DNA of 64,000 nucleotides from Aristolochia californica (Eukaryota; Streptophyta; Magnoliopsida; Piperales; Aristolochiaceae): NCBI GenBank assembly GCA_029961685.1, contig JARWKL010000006.1, positions 17,299,276-17,363,275 on the forward strand, written 5' to 3'. The first letter of the stretch is position 1. Every line of letters begins with the position of its first letter. The position numbers and the translations under genes are program-made. The notes beneath the pieces are model-generated. The model saw only the letters and a list, made by a program, of their open reading frames with translations, was not told where the DNA came from and did no database searches. Below, piece by piece: positions 1 to 12,430 of this stretch.

Positions 1-349
1 CACTAGTACAACCCCTAATAGCTTGGTGAAATTTTATAAGAAAGTGATTTCTAATTGATCCTAACATGTTTTAAATGTGGTGGATATGCATGCCTGAAAC
101 ATGTTGAAGATGCAAGTGACCTTATGATCCAAAAATTTCAAGGAGTAGAAAGAATTTAATTCTTAAGTTAACGTGTGATGGGATATTTACCAGAGCCAAA
201 CAACCCACTTTTTCCCAATTTTACAAAAAGCGGACCTAAAAATCATTGATCATTGTAAATGTTTTGATATATTAATGATGTGTAACAGCTATAATTTTAG
301 TTAGAAATGACTTATGGTTTGGGAGTCAACACACAGTTAAAAATGCCTC

Positions 350-350
<1 letters not shown>

Positions 351-383
<33 letters not shown>
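351..383 (+). repeat. Poly-C tract, 33 bases
   Basis: Uninterrupted run of C at the usual C-tract place of unit 1, after AAAAATGCCTCA. Most block 1 units have 4-8 C here. The complement strand could form G-quadruplex structure. The exact length should be treated with caution, because sequencers miscount long homopolymers. Confidence 0.95.
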
Positions 384-386
<3 letters not shown>

Positions 387-3300
387 TCTCTTCCGATGAT
401 TGCAAAACCCAATATATAAAAAACTAAAAGAGTTTACAATCCTTAAAAATCACAGATAGTTTTTGGAATTGCCTCTTTCAGCATTTGTGCATTTCCATTT
501 TTGGTGTTCAATTTTTTTTAAAATTCAAATTTGAGTTTTCACTCTCCCATTTTTCTCGTAAACAAAAAGACAAGGTAAATTGGTCACAAAAAAAAATGAA
601 AATTTTAGAGTTTATGTTTGTAAAAAAATTCAAAACTATAATAAATGTAAGTAAAAAAATTTATTTGATGCACTAAAACTGAACGCCAAAGTTTTTTTAT
701 CCATGTTTGGGAAATTCCACTAGTACAACCCCTAATAGCTTGGTGAAATTTTTTAAGAAAGAGATTTCTAATTGATCCTAACTTTTTTTAAATGTGGTGG
801 ATATACATGCCTGAAACATGTTGAAGATGCAAATGACCTACTGATCCAAAAATTTCTTGGAGGAGAAAAAATTAAATTCTCAAGTTATCGTGTGGGGGGA
901 TATTTACCAAAGCCAAAGATCCCATTTTTTGCCTATTTTACGAAAATCAGACGTAACAATCATAGGTCATCGTAAATTTTTTGAATGATTATTGATGTCT
1001 AAAGGCTATAATTTTTGTTAGAAATGACTTATGGTTTGATAGTCAACACTCAGTTAAAAATAACTCACCCCCTTCGATGATTGCGAAACCCAATATATAA
1101 AAACCTAAAAGAGTTTACAATCCTTAAAAATCACAAATACTTTTTGGAATTATCTCTCTCAGCATTTTTGCACTTTCATTTTGGATGTTCAATTTCTTTT
1201 CAAATCCAAACTTGAGTATTCACTCTCCTATTTTTCTCGTAAACAAAAAGTTAAGGCCAATAGATCACAACTAAATGAAAATTTTAGAGTTTATGTATGA
1301 AAAAAATTGAAAACTATAATAAATGTAAGTGAAAAAAATTATTTCATGTACTAAAAATGAACACCAAAGTTTTGTTATCCATGTTTGGGAAATCCCACTA
1401 GTACAACCCCTAATAGGTTGTTGGAATTTTATAAGATAGGGATTTCAAATATATCCTAACATGTTTTAAATGTGGTGGATAAGCATGTCAAAAACTTGTT
1501 TACGATGCAAATGACAAATGATCCAAAATTTTCATGGAGTAGTTAAAATTAAATTCTCAAGTTAACTTGCGGTGGATATTTACCAGAGCCAAACAATGCA
1601 CTTTTTGCAAATTTTACATAAAGCGAACCTAGATCATCTTAAATGTTTTGATCGATTAATGATGTGTAACGGCTATAATTTTTTTTAGAAATGACCTATG
1701 GTTTGCGAGTCAACACTCAGTTAAAAATGACTTGCCCCTGCTCTTTCGGTGATTACAAAACCAAATATAAAAAAAACTAAAAGAGTTTACAATCCATAAA
1801 AATCACGGATACTTTTTGGAGTTATCTCTCTCAGCATTTGTGCATTTCCATTTTGGATGTTCAATTTTTTTTCAAATCCAAATTGAGTATTCACTCTCCT
1901 ATTTTTCTCGTAAAAAAGATAAGGTAAATAGCTCACAACAAAAGGAAAATTTTAGAGTTTATGTATGCAAAAAACTGAAAACTATAATAAATGTAAGTGA
2001 ACAAAATTATTTCATGCACTAAAAATGAACATCAAAGTTTTGTTCTCCATGTTTGGGAAATTCCACTAGTACAACCCCTAATAGCTTGTTGGAATTTTAT
2101 AAGATAGAGATTTCAAATATATCCTAACATGTTTTAAATGTGGTGGATAAGCATACCAAAAACTTGTTGATGATGCAAATGATCTAATGATCCAAAAATT
2201 TCAAGGAGTAGGAAAAATGAATTTCTCAAGTTAACATGCGGTGGGATATTTACCAGAGTCAAACGACACACTTTTTGCCTATTTTACAAAAAGCGAACCT
2301 AGAAAATTGTAATTGTTTTGATCGATTAATGATGTGTAACGGCTATAATAATTGTTAGAAATGACCTATGGTTTGGGAGACAACACTCAGTTAAAAATGA
2401 CTTGCCCACGCCCACCCCCCTGTTCTTCCGGTGATTGCAAAACCCAATATAAAAAAAACTAAAAGATTTTACAATCCCTAAAAATCACAGATACTTTTTG
2501 AAATTATTTCTCTCAGCATTTGTAGATTTCCATTTTGGATGTTTAATTTTTTTTCAAATCCAAACTTGAGTTTTCACTCTCCCATTTTTCTCGTAAACAA
2601 AAAGGAAAGGCAAATAGATCACAACAAAAGGAAAATTTTAGAGTTTATGAATGTTAAAAACTGAAAACTATAATAAATGTTAGTGAATAAAATTATTTCA
2701 CGCACTAAAATTGAAATCCAAATTTTTGTTATCCATGTTTGGAAAATTCCACAAGTACAAACCCTAATAGCTTGCTGGAATTTTATAAGAAACAAATTTC
2801 TAATTGTTCCTGACATGTTTTAAATGTAGTAGATATGCATGCCTGAAGCATGTTGAAGATGCAAATGACATAAAGATCAAAAAATTTCGAGTAGAAAAAA
2901 TTAAATTTTCAAGTTAACGTGCGGTGGGATATTTACCAGAGCCAAACAACCCACTTTTTGCCTATTTTACACAAAGCGGACCTAACAATCATAGATCATT
3001 GTAAAGTTTTTTATCGATTAATGATGTGTAACGACTATAATTTTTGTTAGAAATGACTTATGGTTTGGGAGTCAACACTCAGTTAAAAATGCCTCGCCCC
3101 CCTCTTCAGATGATTGCAAAACCCAATATATAAAAAACTAAAAGAGTTTAAAATCCTTATAAATCACAGATACTTTTTGGAATTATCTCTCACAGCATTT
3201 GTGCATTTCCATTTTGGATGTTCAATGTTTTTTAAAATCCAAACTTGAGTTTTGACTCTCCTATTTTTCTCTAAAACAAAAAGAAAAGGCAAATAGATCA

Positions 3301-4789
3301 CAACAAAATGAAAATTTTAGAGTTGATGTATGCAAAAAATTGAAAACAGTAATAAATGTAAGTGAAGACAATTTTTTTACGCACTAAAAATCAACACCAA
3401 AGTTTTGTTATCCATGTTTAAGAAATTGCACTAGTACAACCCCTAATAAATTGGTGGAACTTTATAAGAAAGAGATTTCTAATTGATCCTAACATGTTTT
3501 AAATGTTGTGGATATGCATGCCTTAACCATGTTGAATATGCAAATGACCTAATGATCCAAAAATTTCAAAGAGTAGATAATTTAAATTCTCAATTTTACA
3601 TGTTGTGGGATATTTACCAGAGCCAAACATCCTACTTTTTGCCATTTTAAGAAAGGCGGACCTAACAATCATAGATCATCGTAAATGTTTTGATCGATTC
3701 ATGACGTGCAAAAACTATAATTTTTGTTAGAAATGACTTATAGTTAGGGAGTCAACACTAAGTTAGAAATACCTCACCCCCCTGTTCCGATGATGGCAAT
3801 ACCTAATATATAAAAAAACTAAAATAGTTTACATTCCTAAAAAATCATAGATACATTTAGGAATTATCACTCTAAACATTTGGGCATTTCCATTCCGGAT
3901 GTTCAATTTTTTTTCAAAAAAAAACTTGAGTTTTCACTCTCCTATTTTTTCTCGTAAACAAAATGATGCGGCAAATAGATCACAACAAAATGAAAATTTT
4001 AGAGTTTATGTATGCAAAAATTTGAAAACTATAATAAATGTAAGTGAAGAAAATTATTTCACGCACTAAAAATGAACACCAAAGTTTTGTTATCCATGTT
4101 TGAAAAATTCCACTAGTACAACCCCTAATAGCTTGGTGGAATTTTATAAGAAAGAAGTTTCCAATTGATCCTAACATGTTTTAAATGTGGTGGATATGCA
4201 TGCCTAAAACATGTTGAAGATGCAAATGACCTAATGATCCAAAAATTTCAAGGAGTAGAAAAATTAAATTCTAAAATTAACGTGCGGTGGGATATTTACA
4301 TGAGCCAAACAACCCACTTTTTTCCTATTTTACTAAAAGCAAACCTAACAATCATAGATCGTAAATGTTTTTATTCATTAATTATGTGTAACAACTATAA
4401 TTTTTGTTAGAAATGACTTAAGGTAAGGTAGTCAACACTCAGTTAAAAATTCCTCGCCCACCCTCTTCCGATGATTGCAAAACCATATATATATATAAAT
4501 AAAAGAGTTTACAATCCTTAAAAATCATAGATATTTTTTGAAATTATCTCTCTCAGCAATTCTGCATTTCCATTTTGGATGTTAAATTTTTTTTCAAATC
4601 CTAACTTCAGTTTTCACTCTCCCATTTTTCTGGTAAATAAAAAGATAAGGCAAATAGATCACCACAAATTGAAAATTTTAGAGTTTATGTATGGAAAAAA
4701 TTGAAAACTAAAATAAATATAAGTGAATAAAATTATTTCACGCACTAAAAATGAACACCAAAGTTTTGATATCCATGTTTGGGAAATTT

Positions 4790-6300
4790 CACCAGTACAA
4801 CCCCTAATAACTTGGTGGAACTTTATAAGAAAGAGATTTCTAATTGATCCTAACATGTTTTAAATGTGGTGGATATGCATGCCTAAAACATGTTGAATAT
4901 GCAAATGACCTAATGTTCCAAAAATTTCATGAAGTAGAAAAAATTAAATTCTCAAGTTAATGTGTGGTGGGATACTTACCTGAGTCAAACAACCCACTTT
5001 TTGCCTATTTTACAAAAAGCGGACCTAATAATCATAGATCATCGTAAATGTTTTGATTGATTCAGGACGTGTAATGGCTATAATTTTTGTTAGAAATAAC
5101 TTATGGTTAGGGAGTCGACACTTAGTTCAAAATTCCTCACCCACCCTCTTCCGATGATTGCAAAACCATATATATAAAAAAATAAAAGAAAATATAATTC
5201 TTAAAAATCATAGAAACTTTTTGAAATTATCTCTCTCAGCAATTCTGCATTTCCATCTTGGATGTTCAATTTTTTTTCAAATCCTAACTTCAGTTTTCAC
5301 TCTCCCATTTTTCTGGTAAATAAACAGATAAGACAAATAGATCACAACAAATTGAAAATATGGAAAAAATTGAAAACTAAAATAAATGTAAGTGAATAAA
5401 ATTATTTCACGCACTAAAAATGAACACCAAAGTTTGGATATCCATGTTTGGGAAATTCCACCAGTACAACCCCTAATAACTTGGTGGAACTTTATAAGAA
5501 AGAGATTTCTAATTGACCCTAACAATTTTAAATGTGGTGGATATGCATCCCTAAAACATGTTGAGGATGCAAATGACCTAATGATCCAAAAATTTCATGG
5601 AGTAGAAAAAATTAAATTCTCAAGTTAATGTGTGTTGGGATACTTACCTGAGTCAAACAACCCACTTTTTGCCTATTTTACAAAAAGTGGACCTAACAAT
5701 CATAGATCATCGTAAATGTTTTGATTGATTCAGGACGTGTAATGGCTATAATTTTTGTTAGAAATAACTTATGGTTAGGGAGTCAACACTCTGTTAAAAA
5801 TTCCTCGCCCACCCTCTTCCGATGATTGCAAAACCATATATATAAAAAAATAAAAGAGTTTATAATCCTTAAAAATCATAGAAACTTTTTGAAATTATCT
5901 CTCTCAGCAATTCTGCATTTCCATTTTGGATGATCAATTTTTTTTCAAATCCTAACTTCAGTTTTCACTCTCCCATTTTTCTGGTAAATAAAAAGATAAG
6001 ACAAATAGATCACAAAAAATTGAAAATATAGAAAAAATTGAAAACTAAAATAAATGTAAGTGAATAAAATTATTTCACGCACTAAAAATGAACATCAAAG
6101 TTTTGATATCCATGTTTGGGAAATTCCACCAGTACAACCCCTAATAACTTTGTGGAACTTTATAAGAAAGAGATTTCTAATTGACCCTAACAATTTTAAA
6201 TGTGGTGGATATGCATCCCTAAAACATGTTGAAGATGCAAATGACCTAATGATCCAAAAATTTCATGGAGTAGAAAAAATTAAATTCTCAAGTTAATGTG
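4790..6300 (+). repeat. Recently duplicated 668-bp units
   Basis: Units at 4790, 5459 and 6127 are much more alike than most neighbours. They share CACCAGTACAACC, CTAATAACTT, AAAACCATATATATA and GATTGATTCAGGACGTG. The two stretches near 5359 and 6026 also share a deletion of about 25 bp (AAAATAT-GGAAAAAATTG or AAAATATAGAAAAAATTG in place of AAAATTTTAGAGTTTATGTATGCAAAAAATTG), and CCCTAACAATTTTAAATG recurs at 5517 and 6185. The offset is 668-669 bp. This looks like a young unequal-crossover product. Confidence 0.85.
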
Positions 6301-6477
6301 CGGTGGGATAATTACTTGTGTCAAACAACCCACTTTTTGCCCAATTTTAAAAAAGCGGACCTAACAATCATAGATCATTGTAAATGTTTTGATCGATTCA
6401 AGACGTGTAATGGCAATAATTTCTGTTAGAAATAACTTATGGTTATGGAGCCAACACTCTGTTAAAAATGCTTCACC

Positions 6478-6485
6478 ACCCCCCC

Positions 6486-6526
<41 letters not shown>

Positions 6527-6546
6527 CCGCCCCTCCCCTCCCTCTC
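6478..6546 (+). repeat. Poly-C tract, longest run 39 bases (6487-6525)
   Basis: Seven C, a T, 39 C, then a C-rich tail with GCCGCCCCTCCCC. It is the longest pure homopolymer in the window and makes the unit at 6127 747 bp long. The tail with G and T shows that flanking changes have built up around the slipping core. Confidence 0.95.
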
Positions 6547-7544
6547 TCTTCGTGAAGATTGCAAAACCCAATATATAAAAAACTAAAAATGTTTACATTC
6601 CTAAAAAATCACAGATACTTTTTAGAATTATCTCTCTCAGTATTTGTGCGTTTCCATTTTGGTAGTTCAATTGTTTTTCAAATCCAAACTTTAGTTTTTA
6701 CTCTCCCATTTTTCTAGTAAGTAAAAAGATGTGGTAAATTGATCGCAACAAATTGAAAATTTTACAGTTTATTTATGCAAAAAATTGAAAACTATAATAA
6801 ATGTAAGTGAAGAAAATTATTTCAGGCACTAAAAATGAACACCAATATCTTGTTCTCCATGTTTGGGAAATTCCACTAGTACAACCCCTAATAGCTTGGT
6901 GGAACTTTATAAGAAAGAGATTTCTAATTGATCCTAATATGTTTTAAATGTCATGGATATGCATGCCTGAAACATCTTGAAGATGCAAATGACTTAATGA
7001 ACAAAAAATTTCAAGGACTAGAAAAAATTAAATTATCAAGTTAACGTGCGGTGGGATACTTACATGAGCCAGGCAACCCACTTTTTTCCTATTTTACAAA
7101 AAGCGGACCTAACAATCATAGATCATCATAAATGTTTTGGTCGATTAATGATGTGTAACGACTATAATTTTTGTTAGAAAAGACTTATGGTTAGGGAGTG
7201 AACACTCAGTTAAAAATGCCTCACCGCCCACTTCCGATGATTGCAAAACCCAATATAAAAAAAAAACTAAAAAGTTTACTTTCCTTAAAAATCACAAATA
7301 ATTTTTGAAATTATCTCTCTCAGCTTTTGTGCATTTCCATTCCAGATGTTCAATTTTTTTTCAAATCCAAACTTGAGTTCTCGCTCTCCCATTTTTCTCG
7401 TAAACAAAAAGAAAGGCAAATAGATCACAAAAAAATGAAAATTTTATAATTTATGTATGAAAAAAATATAAATGTAAGTTAAGAAAATTATTTCACGCAC
7501 TAAAAATGAACACCAAAGTTTTTTTATCCATATTTTGGAAATTT

Positions 7545-8001
7545 CACTAGTACAACCCCTAATAGCTTGGTGGAATTTTATAAGAAAGAAATTTCTAAAT
7601 GATCCTAACATGTTTTAAATGTGGTGGATATGCGTGCCAGAGACATGTTAAAGATGCAAATGACCTAATCATCCAAAAATTTCATGGTGTAGAAAAAATT
7701 ATATTCTCAAGTTAACGTGCGGTGGGATATTTATGATAGCAAAATAACCCACTTTTTGCCGATTTTACAAAAAGCAGACCTAACAATCATAGATTATCAT
7801 AAATATTTTGATCGATTAATGATGTGTAACGACTATAATGATTTTTAGAAATGACTTAGCGCACATAGATCACAACAAAATGAAAATTTTAGAGTTTATG
7901 TATGCCAAAAAATTGAAAACTATAATAAATGTAAGTGAAGAAAACTATTTCACGCACTAAAAATGAACACTGAAGTTTTGTTATCCATATTTCAGAAATT
8001 C
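7545..8001 (+). repeat. Shortened unit, 457 bp, internal deletion
   Basis: The sequence GAAATGACTTA near 7855 passes straight into GCGCACATAGATCACAAC. About 225 bp are missing: the C tract, the TATA-like motif and the following T-rich part. It is one of the few units that lack the C-rich tract altogether. Both ends of the unit are normal. Confidence 0.88.
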
Positions 8002-8440
8002 CACTAGTACAACCCCAAATAGCTTGGTGGAATTTTAGAAGAAAGAGAGGCTATAATTTTTGTTAGAAATGATTTATAGTTTGGGAGTCAACACTCAGTT
8101 AATCATGCCTCGCCCCCCTCTTCCGATGATTACAAAACCCAATATATAAAAAAATAAAAGATTTTGCAACCTTTAAAAATTATAGATGCTTTTTTGAATT
8201 GTGTCTCTCAACAGTTGTGCATTTTCATTTTGGATGTTAGATTTTTTTTCAAATCCTAACTTGAGTTTTTACTCACCTATTTTTCTCGTAAATGAAAAGA
8301 TAAGGCAAATTGAAAAAAAATGAAAATTTTAGAGTTTATTTATGCAAAAAATTGAAAACTATAATAAATGTAAGTGAAGAAAATTATTCTCTGCACTTAA
8401 AATGAATACAGAAGTTTTGTTATCCATGTTTGGAAAATTC
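8002..8440 (+). repeat. Shortened unit, 439 bp, internal deletion
   Basis: AGAAGAAAGAGA near 8045 joins GGCTATAATTTTTG, so about 240 bp from the front half are absent, including the two ACATGT palindromes and GCATGC. It follows directly on another deleted unit whose missing part is complementary, and together the pair retains roughly one copy of most of the monomer. The later part shares GATGCTTTTTTGAATTG and TTACTCACC with the unit at 9245. Confidence 0.87.
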
Positions 8441-9244
8441 CACTTGTACAAGTCCTAATAGCGTGGTGGAGTTTTATGGGAAAGAGATTTCTAATTGATC
8501 CTAACAAGTTTTAAATGTGGTGGATTTGCATCTCTGAACCATGTTGAAGATGTTAATGATCCAAAAATTTCAAGCAGTAGAAAAAATTAAATTCTCAAGT
8601 GAACGTGCAGTGGGATATTTACCTGAGCCAAACAACCCACTTCTTGCCTATTTTACAAAAAGCGGGCCTAACTATCATAGATCATCGTAAATGTTTTGAT
8701 CGATTAATGATGTGTAACGGCTATAATTTTTGTTAGAAATGATTTATGGTTTTGGAGTCAACACTTAGTTAAAAATGTCTCACCCCCCTCTTCCGATGAT
8801 TGCAAAACCCAATATATAAAAAACTAAAAGAGTTTAAAATCCTTAAAAATTACAGATACTTTTTGGAATTATCTCTCTCAGCATTTGTGCATTTCTACTT
8901 TGGATGTTCAATGTTTTTTCAAATTCAAACTTGAGTTTTTACTCTCTTATTTTTCCCTAAAACAAAAAGAAAACGCAAATGGATCACAACAAAATGAAAA
9001 TTATCTCTCTCAGCATTTTTGCATTTCCCTTTTGGATGTTCAATTTTTTTTAAATCCAAACTTGAGCTTTCACACTCCCATTTTTCTCGTAAACAAAAAG
9101 ATAAGGCCAATTGCTCACAGCAAAAAGAAAATTTTAAAGTTTATTGATGCTAAAAATTGAAAACTACAATAAATGTAAGTGAAGTAAATTATTTCATGCA
9201 CTTAAATGAACACAAAATTTTTGTTATCCATGTTTGGGAAATTC
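8441..9244 (+). repeat. Lengthened unit, 804 bp, internal partial duplication
   Basis: CACAACAAAATGAAAATT near 8985-9001 continues as ATCTCTCTCAGCATTT instead of TTAGAGTTTATG, so about 130 bp (from the TCTCTCTC part to the CACAACAAAATG part) occur twice. The same join with the same breakpoints occurs in the unit at 10608. The two also share GGATTTGCATC/AGATTTGCATC and GCAGTAGAAAAAATT, so they descend from one rearranged unit. Confidence 0.88.
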
Positions 9245-10607
9245 CACTAGTACAACCCATAATAGCTTGGTGGAATTTTATAAGAAAAAGATTTCTAATT
9301 GATCCTAACATGTTTTAAATGTGGTGGATATGCATGCTTGAAACATGTTGAAGATGCAAATGACCTAATGATCCAAAAATTTCAAGGAGTCGAGAAAAAT
9401 AAATTCTCAAGTTAACGTGCAGTGGGATATTTACCTGAGCCAAACAAGCCACTTTTTTCCTATTTTACAAAAAGCGGGCCTAACAATCATTGATCATCGA
9501 AAATGTTAGATTGATTAAAGATGTGTAACGGCTATAATTTTTGTTAAAAATGACTCCTTGTAAGGGAGTCAAGATTCAGTTAAAAATGCCTCGCCCACCC
9601 TCTTCCGATGATTGAAAAACCCAATATATAAAAAAATAAAAGAGTTTACAATCCTTAAAAATTACAGATGCTTTTTTGAATTATCTTTCTCAGCATTTGT
9701 GCATTTCCATTTTGGATGTTCAATTTTTTTTCAAATCCTAACTTGAGTTTTTACTCACCCATTTTTCTCGTAAATAAAAAGATAAGGCAAATTGTTCACA
9801 ACAAAATGAAAATTTTAGAGTTTATCTATGCAAAAAAAGGAAAACTACAATAAATGTAAGTGAAGAAAATTATTTCCTGCACTTCAAATGAACACCAAAG
9901 TTTTGTTATCCATGTTTGGAAAATTCCACTTGTACAACCCCTAATAGATTGGTGGAGTTTTATAAGAAAGAGATTTCTAATTGATCCTAACATGTTTTAA
10001 ATGTGGTGGATATGCATACCTGAAACATGTCGAAGATGAAAATGACCTAATGATCCAAAATTTTCAAGGAGAAGAAAAAATTAAATTCTCAAGTTAACGT
10101 GCGGTGTGATATTTACCAGAGCCAAACAATCCTCTTTTTGCCTATTTTACAAAGCGTGGACCTAACAATCTGAGATGATCATAAATATTTTGATTGATTA
10201 ATGATATCTAACAGCTATAATTTTTGTTAGAAATGATTTATGGTTTGGGAGTCAACACTCAGTTAAAAATGCCTCACCCCCCTCTTCCGATGATTGCAAA
10301 ACCCAGTATATAAAATACTAAAAGAGTTTGCAACCCTTAAAAATCAGAGATTCTTTTTGGAATTATATCTCTCAGCATTGGTGCATTTCCATTTTGAATG
10401 TTCAATCATTTTTCAAATCCATACTTCAGTTTTCACTCTCCTTTTTTTCTCTTAAATAAAAAGATAAGGCAAATAGATCACAACAAAATGAAAATTTTAG
10501 AGTTTATGTACGCAAAAAATTGAAAACTAAAATAAATGTAAGGGAAAAAATTATTTCATGCACTAAAAATGAACATCAAAGTTTTGTTATCCACGCTTGG
10601 GAAATTG

Positions 10608-11420
10608 CACTAGTACAACCCCTCATAGCTTGGTGGAATTTTATAAGAAAGAGATTTCTAATTGATCCTAACATGTTTTAAATGTGGTAGATTTGCATCT
10701 TTGAAACATGTTGAAGATAAAAATGAGTTAATGATCCAAAAATTTCATGCAGTAGAAAAAATTAAATTCTCAAGTTAACGTGCGGTGGAATATTTAGCTA
10801 AGCCAAACAACCCACTTTTTGCCTATTTTACAAAAAGCAGACCTAACGATCATAGATCATCGTAAATGTTTTTATCAATTAATGATGTGTAACGGCTATA
10901 ATTTTTGTTAGAAATGACTTATTGTTTGGGAGTCAACACTTTGTTAAAAATGTCTCACCCCCTCTTCTGATGATTGCAAAACCCAATATATAAAAAACTA
11001 AAAGAGTTTAAAATCATTAAAAATCATAGATACTTTTTGGAATTATCTCTCTCAGCATTTGTGCATTTCCATTTTGGATGTTCAATGCTTTTTCAAATCC
11101 AAACTTGAGTTTTTACTCTCCTATTATTCCCTAAAACAAAAAGAAAATGCAAATAGATCAAAACAAAATGAAAATTATCTCTCTCAGCATTTGTGCTTTT
11201 CCATTTTTGATGTTCAATTTTTTTTCAAATCCAAACTTGTGTTTTCACTCTCCCATTTTTCTCGTAAACAAAAAGATAAGGGAAATTGATCACAACAAAA
11301 TGAAAATTTTAGAGTTTATGGATGTAAAAAATTGAAAACTATAATAAACGTAAATGAAGAAAATTAGTTCATGCACTAAAAATGAACACCAAAGTTTTGT
11401 TATCCATGTTTGGGAAATTC
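10608..11420 (+). repeat. Lengthened unit, 813 bp, same duplication as 8441
   Basis: The join AAAATGAAAATTATCTCTC lies near 11168-11186. The duplicated part starts with CAGCATTTGTGCTTTTCC. It is sister to the unit at 8441, about 2.17 kb (three monomers) away, and it leads into the 1.25 kb segment shared with 25.9-27.2 kb. Confidence 0.88.
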
Positions 11421-12430
11421 CACTAGTACAACCCCTAATAGCTTGGTGGAATTTTATATGAAAGAGATTTCTAATTGAATTCTAACATGTTTTAAATGTG
11501 GTAAATATGCTTGCCTGAAATATGTTGAACATGCAAATGACCTAATGATCCAAAAATTTCAAGGAGTAGAATAAATTAAATTCTCAATTTAACGTGTTGT
11601 GGGTTATTTACCTGAGCCAAAGAACCCACTTTTTGCCATTTTACAAAAAGCAGACCTAACAATCATAGATCGTCATAAATGTTTGGATCGAGTCATGACG
11701 TGTAATTACTATAATTTTTTTTAGAAATGACTTATGGTTAGGGAGTCAACATTCAGTTAAAAATGCCTCGACCCCCTCTTCCGACGATAGCAAAACACAA
11801 TATGTAAAAAACTAAAAGAGTTTACTTTCCTAAAAAATCATAGATACTTTTTGGAATTATCTCTCTTAGCATTTGTGCATTTCCATTTTGGATGTTCAAT
11901 ATTTTTTCAAATCCAAACTTGAGTATTCACACTACCATTTTTCATGTAAATAAAAAGATAAGGCAAATTGATCACAAGAAAATGAAAATATTAGAGATTA
12001 TTTATGAAAAAAATTGAAAACAACAACAAATGTGAGTGAAGAAAATTATTTCACTCACTAAAAATTAACACCAAAGTTTTGTTATCTTTGTTTGGGAAAT
12101 TCCACTAGTACAACCCCTAATAGCTTGGTGGAATTTTATACGAACTAGATCTCTAATTAATCCTAACATGTTTTAAATGTGGTGGATATTCATGCATGAA
12201 ACATGTTGAAGATACAAATGACCTAATGATCCAAAAATATCTAGGAGTAGAAAAAATTAAATTCTCAAGTTAGCATGCGGTGGGATATTTACCAGAGCCA
12301 AACAACCCACTTTTTTCCTATTTTACAAAAAGTGGACCTAACAATCATAGATCATCATAAATGTTTTGATCTATTAATGATGTGTAAAGGCTTTAATTTT
12401 TGTTAGATATGACTTATGGTTTGGGAGTCA
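11170..12430 (+). repeat. About 1.25 kb direct duplication, copy 1
   Basis: Shares rare variants with 25912-27170 at a constant distance of 14,741 bp: AACTTGTGTTTTCAC near 11235, TTTATGGATGTAAAAAATTG near 11315, GAATTCTAACATG near 11478, GGTAAATATGC near 11501, GTTGTGGGTTATTTACC near 11597, CTCGACCCCCTC near 11768, and CGAACTAGATCTCTAATT near 12141. The match fades after about 12430, in the C-tract region of the unit. Confidence 0.85.

Noticed and set aside
342..400. Telomere or microsatellite origin for the C tracts
   Set aside because: They are single-base runs at one fixed place of the satellite unit, without TTTAGGG or TTAGGG repeats.
6361..6586. Poly-proline or poly-glycine small proteins across the C tract
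   Set aside because: They are translations of a homopolymer and have no independent support.
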